NCBI GenBank assembly: GCA_902493145.1
Contig: CABUOA010000003.1
Span: 1 to 64,000 of the forward strand
Source of the DNA: an uncultured Collinsella sp.
Lineage (GTDB): Bacteria > Actinomycetota > Coriobacteriia > Coriobacteriales > Coriobacteriaceae
Direction of reading: 5' to 3'
Length of the DNA stretch: 64,000 bases
Shown here: positions 8,124 to 16,338 of the stretch, in pieces
Layout of the letters: every line of letters starts with the position of its first letter
How positions within the stretch are numbered: the stretch's first letter is position 1
Notes under the pieces: generated by a model
Seen by the model: only the letters and a program-made list of their open reading frames with translations
The model's database searches: none
What the model was told of the DNA's origin: nothing
Program-made: the position numbers and the translations under genes

Positions 8124-9479
8124 TTAGCAGACGCCCTGGGCGAGCATGGCGTCGGCGACCTTCAGGAAGCCGGCGATGTTGGCGCCCATGACGAAGTTGC
8201 CCTCCTCGCCGTACTCCTTGGCGGTGTCGTCCACGTTGTGGAACATGCCGCGCATGAGCTGCTCGAGCTTGCCGTCGACCTCCTCGAAGGTCCAGGACAG
8301 GTGCTCGGCGTTCTGGCTCATCTCCAGGCCGGACACGAGCACGCCACCGGCGTTGGCAGCCTTGCCGGGCATAAAGGCGACGCCGTTCTCCTGGAAGTAG
8401 GTCGTGGCCTCGATGGTCGTGGGCATGTTCGCGCCCTCGCCGACCACCTTGCAGCCGTTGGCGACGAGCGCCTGGGCGTCCTCGAGCAGCAGCGTGTTCT
8501 CGCGAGCGCAGGGCAGCGCGATGTCGCAGGGAAGCTGCCACACGCCACGGCCGTCGCCCTCGTGCCACGTGGCATTGGGCTTCTCGTCGACGTACATAGC
8601 GAGCGTGACGCCCTTGTCGTGGCCAGAGCGCTTCTTGTTATAGACATGCTCGAGCACGGTGTAGTCGATGCCGTCGGGGTCCTCGACCCAGCCGTGGGTG
8701 TCGGAGCAGGCCAGCACCTTGCCGCCGAGCTGGGCGACCTTCTGGACCGCGTAGATGGCGACGTTACCGGAGCCGTGAACGACGACGTTCTTGCCCTCGA
8801 AGGACTCGCCGCGGCTCTTGAGGTACTCGTCCACAAAGTAGACCAGACCGTAGCCGGTGGCCTCGGTACGGGCGAGCGAGCCGCCAAAGGAGAGGCCCTT
8901 GCCGGTAAGGACGCCGGTCCACTCGTTGGTCAGGCGCTTGTACTGACCGAACATGTAGGCAACCTCGCGGCCGCCAACGCCCAGGTCGCCGGCGGGAACG
9001 TCGGTATTGGGGCCAATATGGCGATAGAGCTCGGTCATGAAGGACTGGCAGAAGTGCATGATCTCGTTGTTGGACTTGCCCTTGGGGTCAAAGTCGGAGC
9101 CGCCCTTGCCGCCGCCCATGGGAAGGGTGGTCAGGCTGTTCTTGAGGATCTGCTCCAAGCCCAGGAACTTGAGCATACCCAGGGTGACCGTCGGGTTAAA
9201 GCGCAGACCGCCCTTGTAGGGTCCAATGGCAGAGTTGAACTCGACACGATAGCCGCGGTTGACCTGGACCTTGCCCTGGTCATCGACCCAGGGGACACGG
9301 AACATAACGATGCGCTCGGGCTCGACGAGGCGCTCAAGCAGGGCGGCCTCCTCGTACTCGGGATGGGCGTCGAGCGCCGGCTGGATGGTGCCGAGGATCT
9401 CGGTCGCGGCCTGGATGAACTCAGGCTGCTCGGGATAGCGGGCCTTGAGCTCGTCGAGAACTTTCTGCGTGTAGCTCAT
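8124..9479 (-). CDS. gdhA: NADP-type glutamate dehydrogenase
   Basis: Interconverts 2-oxoglutarate plus ammonium and glutamate in the cytoplasm. The 451 residues are the usual length of the hexameric bacterial class. Lys125 in PMGGGKGGSDFDPKGKS is the catalytic lysine region, and GSGNVA in the second domain is the dinucleotide-binding loop. Single-gene transcript with its own terminator. In an amino-acid-fermenting anaerobe it may run in either direction; coenzyme choice (NADP or NAD) is inferred from family similarity only. Confidence 0.96.
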   Translation of the reverse strand: MSYTQKVLDELKARYPEQPEFIQAATEILGTIQPALDAHPEYEEAALLERLVEPERIVMFRVPWVDDQGKVQVNRGYRVEFNSAIGPYKGGLRFNPTVTLGMLKFLGLEQILKNSLTTLPMGGGKGGSDFDPKGKSNNEIMHFCQSFMTELYRHIGPNTDVPAGDLGVGGREVAYMFGQYKRLTNEWTGVLTGKGLSFGGSLARTEATGYGLVYFVDEYLKSRGESFEGKNVVVHGSGNVAIYAVQKVAQLGGKVLACSDTHGWVEDPDGIDYTVLEHVYNKKRSGHDKGVTLAMYVDEKPNATWHEGDGRGVWQLPCDIALPCARENTLLLEDAQALVANGCKVVGEGANMPTTIEATTYFQENGVAFMPGKAANAGGVLVSGLEMSQNAEHLSWTFEEVDGKLEQLMRGMFHNVDDTAKEYGEEGNFVMGANIAGFLKVADAMLAQGVC

Positions 9480-9693
9480 GCTTCCTCCAATGATAGGAAA
9501 CGAAAAGTGTCGGTCGCGGCACCCTGTGCGCCGCGAACTTTATCGTGTATGGATAATATCGCACTGTTGCGGGAAAGTTTCGCATAAGCAGACGAGCAGA
9601 TGTTTCGTTTTGATTACGATGCAGGTAGAGGCGTTTTTGAGTGCCTGACGCACAAATCGCGTGTTTCGAAGCTGTTTCGTCCACGTGGTCCAT

Positions 9694-9728
9694 ACCACCA
9701 CAAAGAGGACGGGCACCTTTGTGGCGGT
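9694..9728. repeat. CCACCACAAAGG-type hairpin downstream of selC
   Basis: Arms 9694-9705 and 9717-9728 pair over 12 bp with one wobble. In the opposite orientation it matches the hairpin at 56986-57018, including the GTGCC(C/T)GTCC loop. It lies 14 bases beyond the 3' end of tRNA-Sec and could end or trim that transcript, but no T-tract is present. Confidence 0.65.
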
Positions 9729-9741
9729 TGGCAGGATGCGT

Positions 9742-9838
9742 TGGCGGGAACGTATGTGAATCGAACACATCCAAGACGTTTTGCACGCCTCGCAACGGTT
9801 TTGAGGACCGCGGGGCCCACCGGAGCCCATCCGTTCCC
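9742..9838 (-). tRNA. selC: Selenocysteine tRNA (anticodon UCA)
   Basis: A 97-base tRNA with the features of tRNA-Sec: anticodon loop CCTCAAA (UCA) on a GCGGT/ACCGT stem, a six-pair D-stem GGGCTC/GGGCCC, a long variable arm closed by AGGCGT/ACGTCT, and T-arm ATGTG-TTCGATT-CACAT. The long acceptor helix is GGGAACG/CGTTCCC plus one mismatched pair, with discriminator G and an encoded CCA. It reads UGA codons through SelB. It lies 72 bases downstream of selB on the same strand, completing a selA-selB-selC group. Confidence 0.95.
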
Positions 9839-9910
9839 AAGCGTGGCGGTATTTTACCAAACCGAACAGCCCGCAACTGCAAGGAGGACCAGGGCAGCGA
9901 TGCAAAGCCC

Positions 9911-11881
9911 CTAACGCAGCGATCTTAGGCCGCCGGCATCCTTGTCGAGTGCGGTAAAGCGCACGGCATCCAGGTGCTCCAAGATGCTGATCGCTCGCTT
10001 GCGCGACACACCCAAGGCCTCGCGCAATACACTCGTGGTGGTAGCGCCGCCGGCAGCCTCGATAGCCGCAAAAACAACCTCACGCGCATGGGCCTCGGCG
10101 GCGGCAGACAAGGCAACGTCGCGTTCGATCTTAACGATCGCGCGGTTGAGCGAAAGCTCGCGCAGGGCACGCGTCATGGTGTCGCGATCGAGCTGCAGAC
10201 GCTCACCCACCTCAGGCAGCGTCGCCGCACCGAGACCCGCCTCGTCGAGGGCGGCCACGATGCGCTGGCTCGCCTCGCGCACCACACGTATCGCCGCAGC
10301 GGCAGAGTGCGGGTCGAACACCTCGGCACCGTCGACGGTGCACACGCCGCGCGCACAGCCCTCGAGAACGAGCGCGGACGCGACGTCTTCGCGCGCTGTC
10401 GGCCAGGCGGCATGCGCGACCTCGCCCGGCGTGAAACCCGTCTGCTTGGGCGCGGCCCCGTGCATGGCGGCCAGCGTGACGGCGAGCGTGGCGAGGGCGG
10501 CATCGAGCACAGCGGGGGCGGCATAGAGCTCCTCGGTCGAGCGCTCGGCATGAAGCGCCACGGCGTCACCCGAGGAAACCGCCCCGTGCAGGAGCGCAGC
10601 CGCCTCGGCACCCGAAAGATCGAGAGCACGGGCTGCGGCCGCGGCAGGCACGGGCAGGCGCTGCAGCCCCAACCATGCGGCAACGGCGGCGGCGCGGTCG
10701 TCGGCATCCAGGGCCCCGAGCAGCGCGCACTCGCCCGCGGAGAGGACGCGCGAGCGGCGGCACCGCGAAAGAAGAACACGACCGCCGCCGATAAGCACCA
10801 CCGGCGAGAACGCGAGCACAATGAGGCCGTCGCCCGATCGCACGGGAAGGCGCTCCTCCAGACGGACCTGCACGATGCGGGTCTCGCCAGCCTCAATGGG
10901 TCCCTCACCCTCCATGAGCATGATACGGCCAAGGACCTCCGCCGTACCCGCCATCACATGAACGCGCGTACCGGACTCGAAGGGCGCGGGCTTGGTGCCC
11001 TCGCGCCCCAGATACGTGAAGCGGGCGATGAGCCTGAGCGTCGAGCCCTCAGCACCAGACCCGCAGAGGACCTCGCCACGCGGAAGGTCGCCCGCACCGT
11101 CGCCCACGATGTTGAGCGCCGCGCGCTGTCCGGGCAACGCCCGAGGAGTATCACCATGCACCTGAATCGCGCGCACGCGGCAGCGCACGCCCGCGGGACA
11201 TGAGACGAGCTCGTCGCCCACCGCTACGGGGGCATCGTGAAGCGTGCCCGTGACGACCGTCCCGGATCCCTTGATGGTGAAGCAGCGGTCGATGGGCAGG
11301 CGCGGGGCCAGACCGGGGCGCACCGGGCGGGATGCGGCATCGGCCAGGAAAGAGTCGATGGCGGCATCGAGGGCAAGGCGAACGTCCTCGATGCCCACGC
11401 CCGTGCGCGAGGAAACAGGCACCACGGGTGCATCGGCAAAGACGGTATCGCTGAGGAAGTCCATCACGTCGAGCTCGGCGAGCTCCGCCGTCTCGTCATC
11501 GGCCAGATCGCGCATCGTGAGCGCCACCACGAGGTGCCTCACGCCCAACAGCTCCAACACGTACACGTGCTCTCGCGTCTGCGGCATCACGCCCTCAACG
11601 GCAGAAACCACCAGCAACGCAACGTCCACGCCGGTGGCACCCTGTACCATCGCGCGCAGGTAGTGCGCATGCCCGGGCACGTCGACCAGGCCGACAAGCT
11701 TGCCACTGGGAAGCTCGAGCTCGCCAAAGCCGAGCTCCGTAGTCATGCCTCGGCGTCGCTCGACCTCCAGACGGTCGGGATTTTTGCCGGTCAGCGCCTC
11801 GATAAGGGCCGACTTTCCGTGGTCGACGTGTCCTGCTGTTCCAACGACAACGGGACACTCGACAAGCTCACGCGCAGTCAT
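9911..11881 (-). CDS. selB: Selenocysteine-specific translation elongation factor SelB
   Basis: GTPase that brings Sec-tRNA-Sec to ribosomes paused at UGA next to a SECIS hairpin. The 656 residues start with the G1 loop GTAGHVDHGKS and the G3 box DVPGHAHYLRAM. EF-Tu-like beta-barrel domains follow, then a C-terminal run of winged-helix domains that bind the mRNA hairpin. The ATG at 11881 overlaps the selA stop as ATGA; a longer upstream reading is in frame but would overlap selA further. Oddity: the G4 box reads ALTMRD, with Met where the family normally has Lys. Confidence 0.95.
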   Translation of the reverse strand: MTARELVECPVVVGTAGHVDHGKSALIEALTGKNPDRLEVERRRGMTTELGFGELELPSGKLVGLVDVPGHAHYLRAMVQGATGVDVALLVVSAVEGVMPQTREHVYVLELLGVRHLVVALTMRDLADDETAELAELDVMDFLSDTVFADAPVVPVSSRTGVGIEDVRLALDAAIDSFLADAASRPVRPGLAPRLPIDRCFTIKGSGTVVTGTLHDAPVAVGDELVSCPAGVRCRVRAIQVHGDTPRALPGQRAALNIVGDGAGDLPRGEVLCGSGAEGSTLRLIARFTYLGREGTKPAPFESGTRVHVMAGTAEVLGRIMLMEGEGPIEAGETRIVQVRLEERLPVRSGDGLIVLAFSPVVLIGGGRVLLSRCRRSRVLSAGECALLGALDADDRAAAVAAWLGLQRLPVPAAAAARALDLSGAEAAALLHGAVSSGDAVALHAERSTEELYAAPAVLDAALATLAVTLAAMHGAAPKQTGFTPGEVAHAAWPTAREDVASALVLEGCARGVCTVDGAEVFDPHSAAAAIRVVREASQRIVAALDEAGLGAATLPEVGERLQLDRDTMTRALRELSLNRAIVKIERDVALSAAAEAHAREVVFAAIEAAGGATTTSVLREALGVSRKRAISILEHLDAVRFTALDKDAGGLRSLR

Positions 11882-13335
11882 CGACGCAAACCCGCCCGCA
11901 CGGTATCCGCCAACGCAGACGCACACAGGTCAAGGTCGGTATCGTGCAAAAGCGTGCGAACGTCAAACAGTACCTGGCCATGCCGCACGCGCGTCACGAC
12001 CGGCGTATCGGGCTCCTGTACCATAGCGCGCTTTAGGCCATCGGCGGACAGGCGCCCATCGGCGGGGCAAACGGCAACACAAAAAGTTGGGAGCTCGACG
12101 GTCGGCAGCGAACCGCCGCCGGGAGTAGAGGCGCCCTCGACAACCTGCAGCTCCACGGCCTCCTCGCACTGAGCCTCGCGAAGCTTGCGCAGCATGCGGT
12201 CGTGCAGGCGCTTGGCCTGGCGCTCGAGCGGAGCCGGCGCGCCAGAAAGCATGTTGAGTACCGGGATCTCCCGATGCGCCGCATCGGGACCGGTCACATA
12301 CAGTCGCAAAGTGGCCTCGAGCGCCGCAAGCGTGAGCTTGCCAGGGCGAAGCGCGCGCATAAGAGGATGCGAGGCACAGGCGGCGATTGCCTGGGCGCTG
12401 CCGAGAATAATGCCTGCCTGCGAGGCGCCGAGCAGCTTGTCACCCGAGCACGAGACGACGTCAACGCCGGCGCAAAGCGAGGCGGACATGGGCTTCTCCC
12501 CTGCATCGGCGAGCACCCCGTCTGCAAGCAAAGCGCCCGAGCCCTGATCCTCGTACAGCAACAGCCCGTGCTCATGCGCCAGCGCGGAAAGCTCCGCCGC
12601 GGAAACCTCCTCGTGGAAGCCCTCGATACGGTAATTAGAAGGATGAACTTTCAAGATCATCGCCGTGTTGGGCGTAATGGCGCTTCGATAATCGTCCAGA
12701 TGTGTGCGGTTGGTAGAGCCAACCTCGACAAGCTTGGCACCCGAAGCCGCCATGATGTCGGGGATGCGGAAGCTGCCGCCCACCTCGACAAGCTCGCCGC
12801 GGCTCACGATGACCTCTTTGCCAGCCGCGTGCGCGGCAAGCACCAGCAGCACCGCGGCGGCATTGTTGTTGACAACCAAGGCGTCCTGCGCCCCCGTGAG
12901 CGTGCGCAGCAGGCGTGCGGCATGCTCCTTGCGGCCCCCGCGAGCGCAGATTGAGACGTCATACTCAAGCGTGCTGTAGCCTCGGGCGACATCGGTCACC
13001 GCCTGCACCGCCGCGGGAGCGAGCGGAGCGCGGCCCAGATTGGTGTGAATCACAACGCCCGTCGCGTTGACGGCAGGGCGCAGGGTCGGCAGCGACAGGC
13101 GATGGGTCCGCTGCTCAATTGCCAAGGCGAGCTCGCGCTTGTTCCTTGCAGGGGCGCCGGAGCGAATCGCCGCGCGCTCGGCATCGAGCTCGGCGTCAAT
13201 CGCCTCGCGTACCATCGTGTCGCCTGCATCGCCAGCAGCCTTCATGACCGGCCACTCGGCAAGCAACTCGTGAACGGCGGGAATGGAACGCAGGCGGCCG
13301 CGCACCTCGGCAGACATGGATTCGCAGTCGCTCAT
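11878..13335 (-). CDS. selA: L-seryl-tRNA(Sec) selenium transferase SelA
   Basis: PLP enzyme that converts seryl-tRNA-Sec to selenocysteyl-tRNA-Sec using selenophosphate. At 485 residues it is near the family length (about 460). It has the ATGVVIHTNLGRAP signature, the AAAVLLVL helix and the PLP lysine in CSGDKLLGASQAG. The chosen ATG follows GAAAGG. An in-frame extension to 13470 runs into a palindromic repeat and is not believed. The gene is translationally coupled to selB by a 4-base overlap. Confidence 0.96.
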   Translation of the reverse strand: MSDCESMSAEVRGRLRSIPAVHELLAEWPVMKAAGDAGDTMVREAIDAELDAERAAIRSGAPARNKRELALAIEQRTHRLSLPTLRPAVNATGVVIHTNLGRAPLAPAAVQAVTDVARGYSTLEYDVSICARGGRKEHAARLLRTLTGAQDALVVNNNAAAVLLVLAAHAAGKEVIVSRGELVEVGGSFRIPDIMAASGAKLVEVGSTNRTHLDDYRSAITPNTAMILKVHPSNYRIEGFHEEVSAAELSALAHEHGLLLYEDQGSGALLADGVLADAGEKPMSASLCAGVDVVSCSGDKLLGASQAGIILGSAQAIAACASHPLMRALRPGKLTLAALEATLRLYVTGPDAAHREIPVLNMLSGAPAPLERQAKRLHDRMLRKLREAQCEEAVELQVVEGASTPGGGSLPTVELPTFCVAVCPADGRLSADGLKRAMVQEPDTPVVTRVRHGQVLFDVRTLLHDTDLDLCASALADTVRAGLRR

Positions 13336-13417
13336 GAAAAGCCTTTCGACATGTTCAATAAAAAGCTGGTCCCCCGCGATCGTCATCGGGCAAAAAAATA
13401 CCGGCGCGCACGCAAAA

Positions 13418-13493
13418 GGGACAGGTCCATTATGGCAGCTCGTGACAAGACGTCGAAGCGCCTCGTCCAAAACCTGCCAAATAAACCTGTCCC
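13418..13493. repeat. Second GGGACAGG-family palindrome
   Basis: It begins GGGACAGGT at 13418 and ends CCTGTCCC at 13493. The right arm includes the reverse of TTTATTTGGCAGGTTTT, which is shared with the element at 288-368; the left arm is more diverged. It lies between selA and the formate/nitrite channel gene. Confidence 0.65.
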
Positions 13494-13519
13494 TCTTTGG
13501 TCGGTTATGGCTTGGGTCC

Positions 13520-14356
13520 TTAGGCCTCCCTGTTGGCGTAGATAAACCAGTAGCCCAGCGCCACGATCAGGGAGCCACCCACGATATTGCCCAACGTGGC
13601 GACCGTAAGGTTGAGCGCCAACCCGGCAGCGTTGAGGGCATCGGCGCCAGCGACATCGGCTCCATAGCCGCAGGAGTGCATCAAAATGCCCATAGGCAAA
13701 AAGTACATGTTGGCAACGCAGTGCTCAAAACCGCAGGCCACAAAGGCGGCAATGGGCAGCAGAATGCCCACGACCTTATCGACCACGGTCTTGCCGGCGG
13801 TACCGATCCATACGGCCAGGCACACAAAGATGTTGCATAGAATGCCGCGGAAGAAGATGGTGACGGCGCCGATCGTAACCTTACCGGCGGCGACACTCAC
13901 CATGGTGTTGGCGACGGCCTCGCCGTTGAGTTTGTAAATGGCTGCCATGTAAATCAAAAAGACAACGAACAGGGCGCCGGCAAAGTTGCCGATCCACACA
14001 ATAGCCCAAGCCTTGAGCATCTGGACGAGCGTGATCTTTTTGCTCTTAAGCGCGCAGACCATAAGCGAGTTGCCGGTAAACAGTTCCGCGCCGCAAATGA
14101 GCACGAGCACCAGTCCCAGGCAAAAAGCAAGACCGCCCACGAAGCGCTGGGCGCCCCAGCAAAGCGTGGGATCGCTCAGAAAGATCGTGAAGAACAGGCC
14201 GCCGAAGGCGATGAACGCGCCGGCGAACATGGCGAGCAAAAAGGCCTTCGAGACCGGCAGGTTGGCCTTGGTAACGACTGCGGCCTCGATCTTCGCCTCG
14301 ATCGCGGCGGGCGCCAGGCAATCGGAGGTGGGGTATTCTGCCTTACTCTGTGCCAT
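13520..14356 (-). CDS. Formate/nitrite transporter family channel
   Basis: A 278-residue inner-membrane protein of the FNT family, pentameric channels for formate, nitrite or hydrosulfide. The K-A-F-L-L-A-M-x-A-G segment around residue 40, ELFTGNS near 88 and CGFEHCVANMYFLP near 210 are family signatures, and six hydrophobic segments are evident. The ATG follows AGAAAGAAGTGA. No metabolic partner gene is adjacent. The Sec machinery next door suggests a selenium-dependent formate dehydrogenase elsewhere, which would fit formate transport, but substrate choice is not fixed by sequence. Confidence 0.92.
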   Translation of the reverse strand: MAQSKAEYPTSDCLAPAAIEAKIEAAVVTKANLPVSKAFLLAMFAGAFIAFGGLFFTIFLSDPTLCWGAQRFVGGLAFCLGLVLVLICGAELFTGNSLMVCALKSKKITLVQMLKAWAIVWIGNFAGALFVVFLIYMAAIYKLNGEAVANTMVSVAAGKVTIGAVTIFFRGILCNIFVCLAVWIGTAGKTVVDKVVGILLPIAAFVACGFEHCVANMYFLPMGILMHSCGYGADVAGADALNAAGLALNLTVATLGNIVGGSLIVALGYWFIYANREA

Positions 14357-14476
14357 GGAAATCACTTCTTTCTTACGATTCGGGACAAACGCTCCTGGTT
14401 CATTTGCCCTGCGAGGTCGGACGGTATAAAAATAAACGCGAGCCAAATTAGCATATTGGCCTGCGATTATATAGCT

Positions 14477-14603
14477 TGGAGCGGGCGACGGGAAGTCCAA
14501 GGATTTGCTTCGCTGCGGGCCTTCGGCCCTTGCGTGCTGCGCTGGAAAATGCTCACGCATTTTCTCAGCTCCGCACCCTGGCGGGTTCGATTCCCGTCGC
14601 CCG
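14477..14603. repeat. Palindromic element built from tRNA-Gly 3'-end copies
   Basis: Bases 14477-14494 repeat the last 18 bases of the adjacent tRNA-Gly gene in the same orientation. Bases 14581-14603 are a 23-base exact copy of its T-arm and acceptor end in the opposite orientation. The two copies pair with each other. Between them lie two smaller hairpins (GGGCC-TTC-GGCCC near 14518 and GAAAATGC/GCATTTTC near 14550). No complete cloverleaf can be drawn. It looks like a scar or a small element that targets tRNA ends. Confidence 0.75.
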
Positions 14604-14664
14604 GCGCGTAAACGAAAACAGCTCTGATCCCCAAAGGAAACCAAAGCCGTTAAAACAATTCTTA

Positions 14665-14738
14665 TGGAGCGGGCGACGGGAATCGAACCCGCGTCATCAG
14701 CTTGGAAGGCTGGGGTTCTACCATTGAACTACGCCCGC
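14665..14738 (-). tRNA. tRNA-Gly (anticodon UCC)
   Basis: A 74-base tRNA with acceptor GCGGGCG/CGCCCGC, D-arm TAGTTCAATGGTAGAA, anticodon stem CAGC/GCTG around CTTCCAA (UCC), T-loop TTCGATT and an encoded CCA. It is separated from tRNA-Pro by six bases and probably co-transcribed with it. Confidence 0.96.
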
Positions 14739-14744
14739 AAGATA

Positions 14745-14821
14745 TGGTCGGGACGACAGGATTTGAACCTGCGACATCCTGCTCCCAAAGCAGGCGCGCT
14801 ACCAAACTGCGCCACGTCCCG
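14745..14821 (-). tRNA. tRNA-Pro (anticodon UGG)
   Basis: A 77-base tRNA with acceptor CGGGACG/CGTCCCG, anticodon stem CCTGC/GCAGG around TTTGGGA (UGG), T-loop TTCAAAT and an encoded CCA. The C1-G72 first pair is typical of bacterial tRNA-Pro. Confidence 0.96.
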
Positions 14822-14912
14822 AAGGTGTTGAGCAGCTAAGGTCTAAACCTTGCGTGTCCCAAAGCGAAGGAAATTATAGGGGAGACTCCCCGCCTGTGCA
14901 AGCGACGATACC

Positions 14913-16271
14913 CTAGCTCCTCGAATGTACGACAAACCGACTGTGGAGCAGGCCGATCACAAACGCCACCACGGCAACCGGCGCCCACGCGGCTCCAATG
15001 TCTGCCAGCGGCAGCGCATCGAACGGCAGCCACGCGCCCGTAAAGAACGCATCGCGGACCGAGGTAATCACGCTCTGCACCGCGACAACGCCGCCGACCC
15101 AGACCCACACCTGCGGATGCGCGTCGCAAAAACCGTGCACCAGACCCATCAGTACCAGCACGATGGCGACGGGGTACAGGGCGTTGAGCATGGGCACCGA
15201 GAACATAAGAATCACGTCGAGGCCCACGTTGGAGAGCACGCACGAAAACGCTGCGAACACAAAGGCGAGTACCGCAAAGGGACGGCGCATGGCCTCCTCA
15301 GAGGCCTCCGCTCCCCCTTCGACCACATACGTCTCGCAGAAGTAACGCGAGCAGCAGCTGATGAGGCCGATGCACACGTTCATGCAGGCGAGGAAGAAAA
15401 TCGCAAAGACCACGACCGTGCCGGCAAGGCCAAAGTGCATGGAGGCCGAACGGGCAAGGATGGCGGCACCGTTGGTGGCATCGGGCATCACGGTGCTGAG
15501 CTGCGCGCCGGCAAGCGCCAGGCCGCAGTAGATGATGGCCATGAGCACACCGGCGATCACGCCGGAGCGCGAAATCTCGAAGGCAACGCGCTTGTCATCG
15601 GTAACGCCCAGCTCGTGGATAGTCTCGGCGATGATGATGCCAAAGGCGAGCGACGCGAGCAGGTCCATGGTCTGATAGCCGGTCAAAAAGCCCTGCACGG
15701 CAGCACCGGCATTATAGGGAGCCTGCGGCGCGGCAGCGGGACCCAGCGGCGAGACCACGGCGGCACCCACGACCAACACGATAAGGGCAATGAGCGCGGG
15801 GCCCGTAATGCGGCCGAGCACGCGTGTGATGACGCCCGGGCGCAGCGTGAGCGCAAACGCGACGACGAAGAAGCCGACGGCAAACACCAGGCGCGCCGTG
15901 CCGAGCGAGACGCCCTCGGGCAACAGCGGCACCAGCATCTCGAAGGCCGTGGAACTCGTACGCGGAATGGCAAGGCACGGGCCAATGGCCAGATACACCG
16001 CCGCGACAAAGAACTCGCCAAACTTGGGGTGTACGCGGCCGGCAAGCTCGCGCGCCGTTCCGGCAAGCGCCACGGCGATAAAGCCCATGACGGGCAGGCC
16101 GATGGCGGCAATCAGAAAGCCGAACATGGCGACCGGCGTGGCGGAACCTGCCTGCAGCGCCAGCAGCGGCGGAATAATGAGGTTGCCGGCGCCAAAGAGC
16201 ATCGAGAACAGAGCGATGCCGACGGTGACGACATGGTCGGAGCGCAGACCGCGCGGAGCGGATGAAGCCAT
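14913..16271 (-). CDS. brnQ: Branched-chain amino acid transport protein, BrnQ/LIVCS family
   Basis: A 452-residue inner-membrane carrier for Leu, Ile and Val, driven by Na+ or H+. The N-terminal G-I-A-L-F-S-M-L-F-G-A-G-N-L-I-I-P-P segment is the family hallmark, and about twelve hydrophobic helices follow. Single gene between a terminator (16291-16325) and the tRNA pair. Uptake of branched-chain amino acids fits the amino-acid-fermenting lifestyle suggested by gdhA. Confidence 0.94.
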   Translation of the reverse strand: MASSAPRGLRSDHVVTVGIALFSMLFGAGNLIIPPLLALQAGSATPVAMFGFLIAAIGLPVMGFIAVALAGTARELAGRVHPKFGEFFVAAVYLAIGPCLAIPRTSSTAFEMLVPLLPEGVSLGTARLVFAVGFFVVAFALTLRPGVITRVLGRITGPALIALIVLVVGAAVVSPLGPAAAPQAPYNAGAAVQGFLTGYQTMDLLASLAFGIIIAETIHELGVTDDKRVAFEISRSGVIAGVLMAIIYCGLALAGAQLSTVMPDATNGAAILARSASMHFGLAGTVVVFAIFFLACMNVCIGLISCCSRYFCETYVVEGGAEASEEAMRRPFAVLAFVFAAFSCVLSNVGLDVILMFSVPMLNALYPVAIVLVLMGLVHGFCDAHPQVWVWVGGVVAVQSVITSVRDAFFTGAWLPFDALPLADIGAAWAPVAVVAFVIGLLHSRFVVHSRS

Positions 16272-16290
16272 GGGACCACCTTTCGAGTCA

Positions 16291-16325
16291 AAACAAAAAC
16301 GGGACGGGCAAAAGACCCGTCCCGC
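16291..16325 (-). terminator. Terminator of the reductase-selenium operon
   Basis: The perfect stem CGGGACGGG/CCCGTCCCG, with a seven-base loop, is followed on the minus strand by TTTTTGTTTT. It lies 14 bases after the cysteine desulfurase stop and ends the seven-gene operon that starts at 23067. Confidence 0.9.
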
Positions 16326-16338
16326 AAGTATATACGCT

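Noticed and set aside
14477..14603. A second tRNA or tRNA-Sec
   Set aside because: It has a tRNA-like T-arm and acceptor end but no D-arm, anticodon or CCA. The true tRNA-Sec is at 9742-9838.
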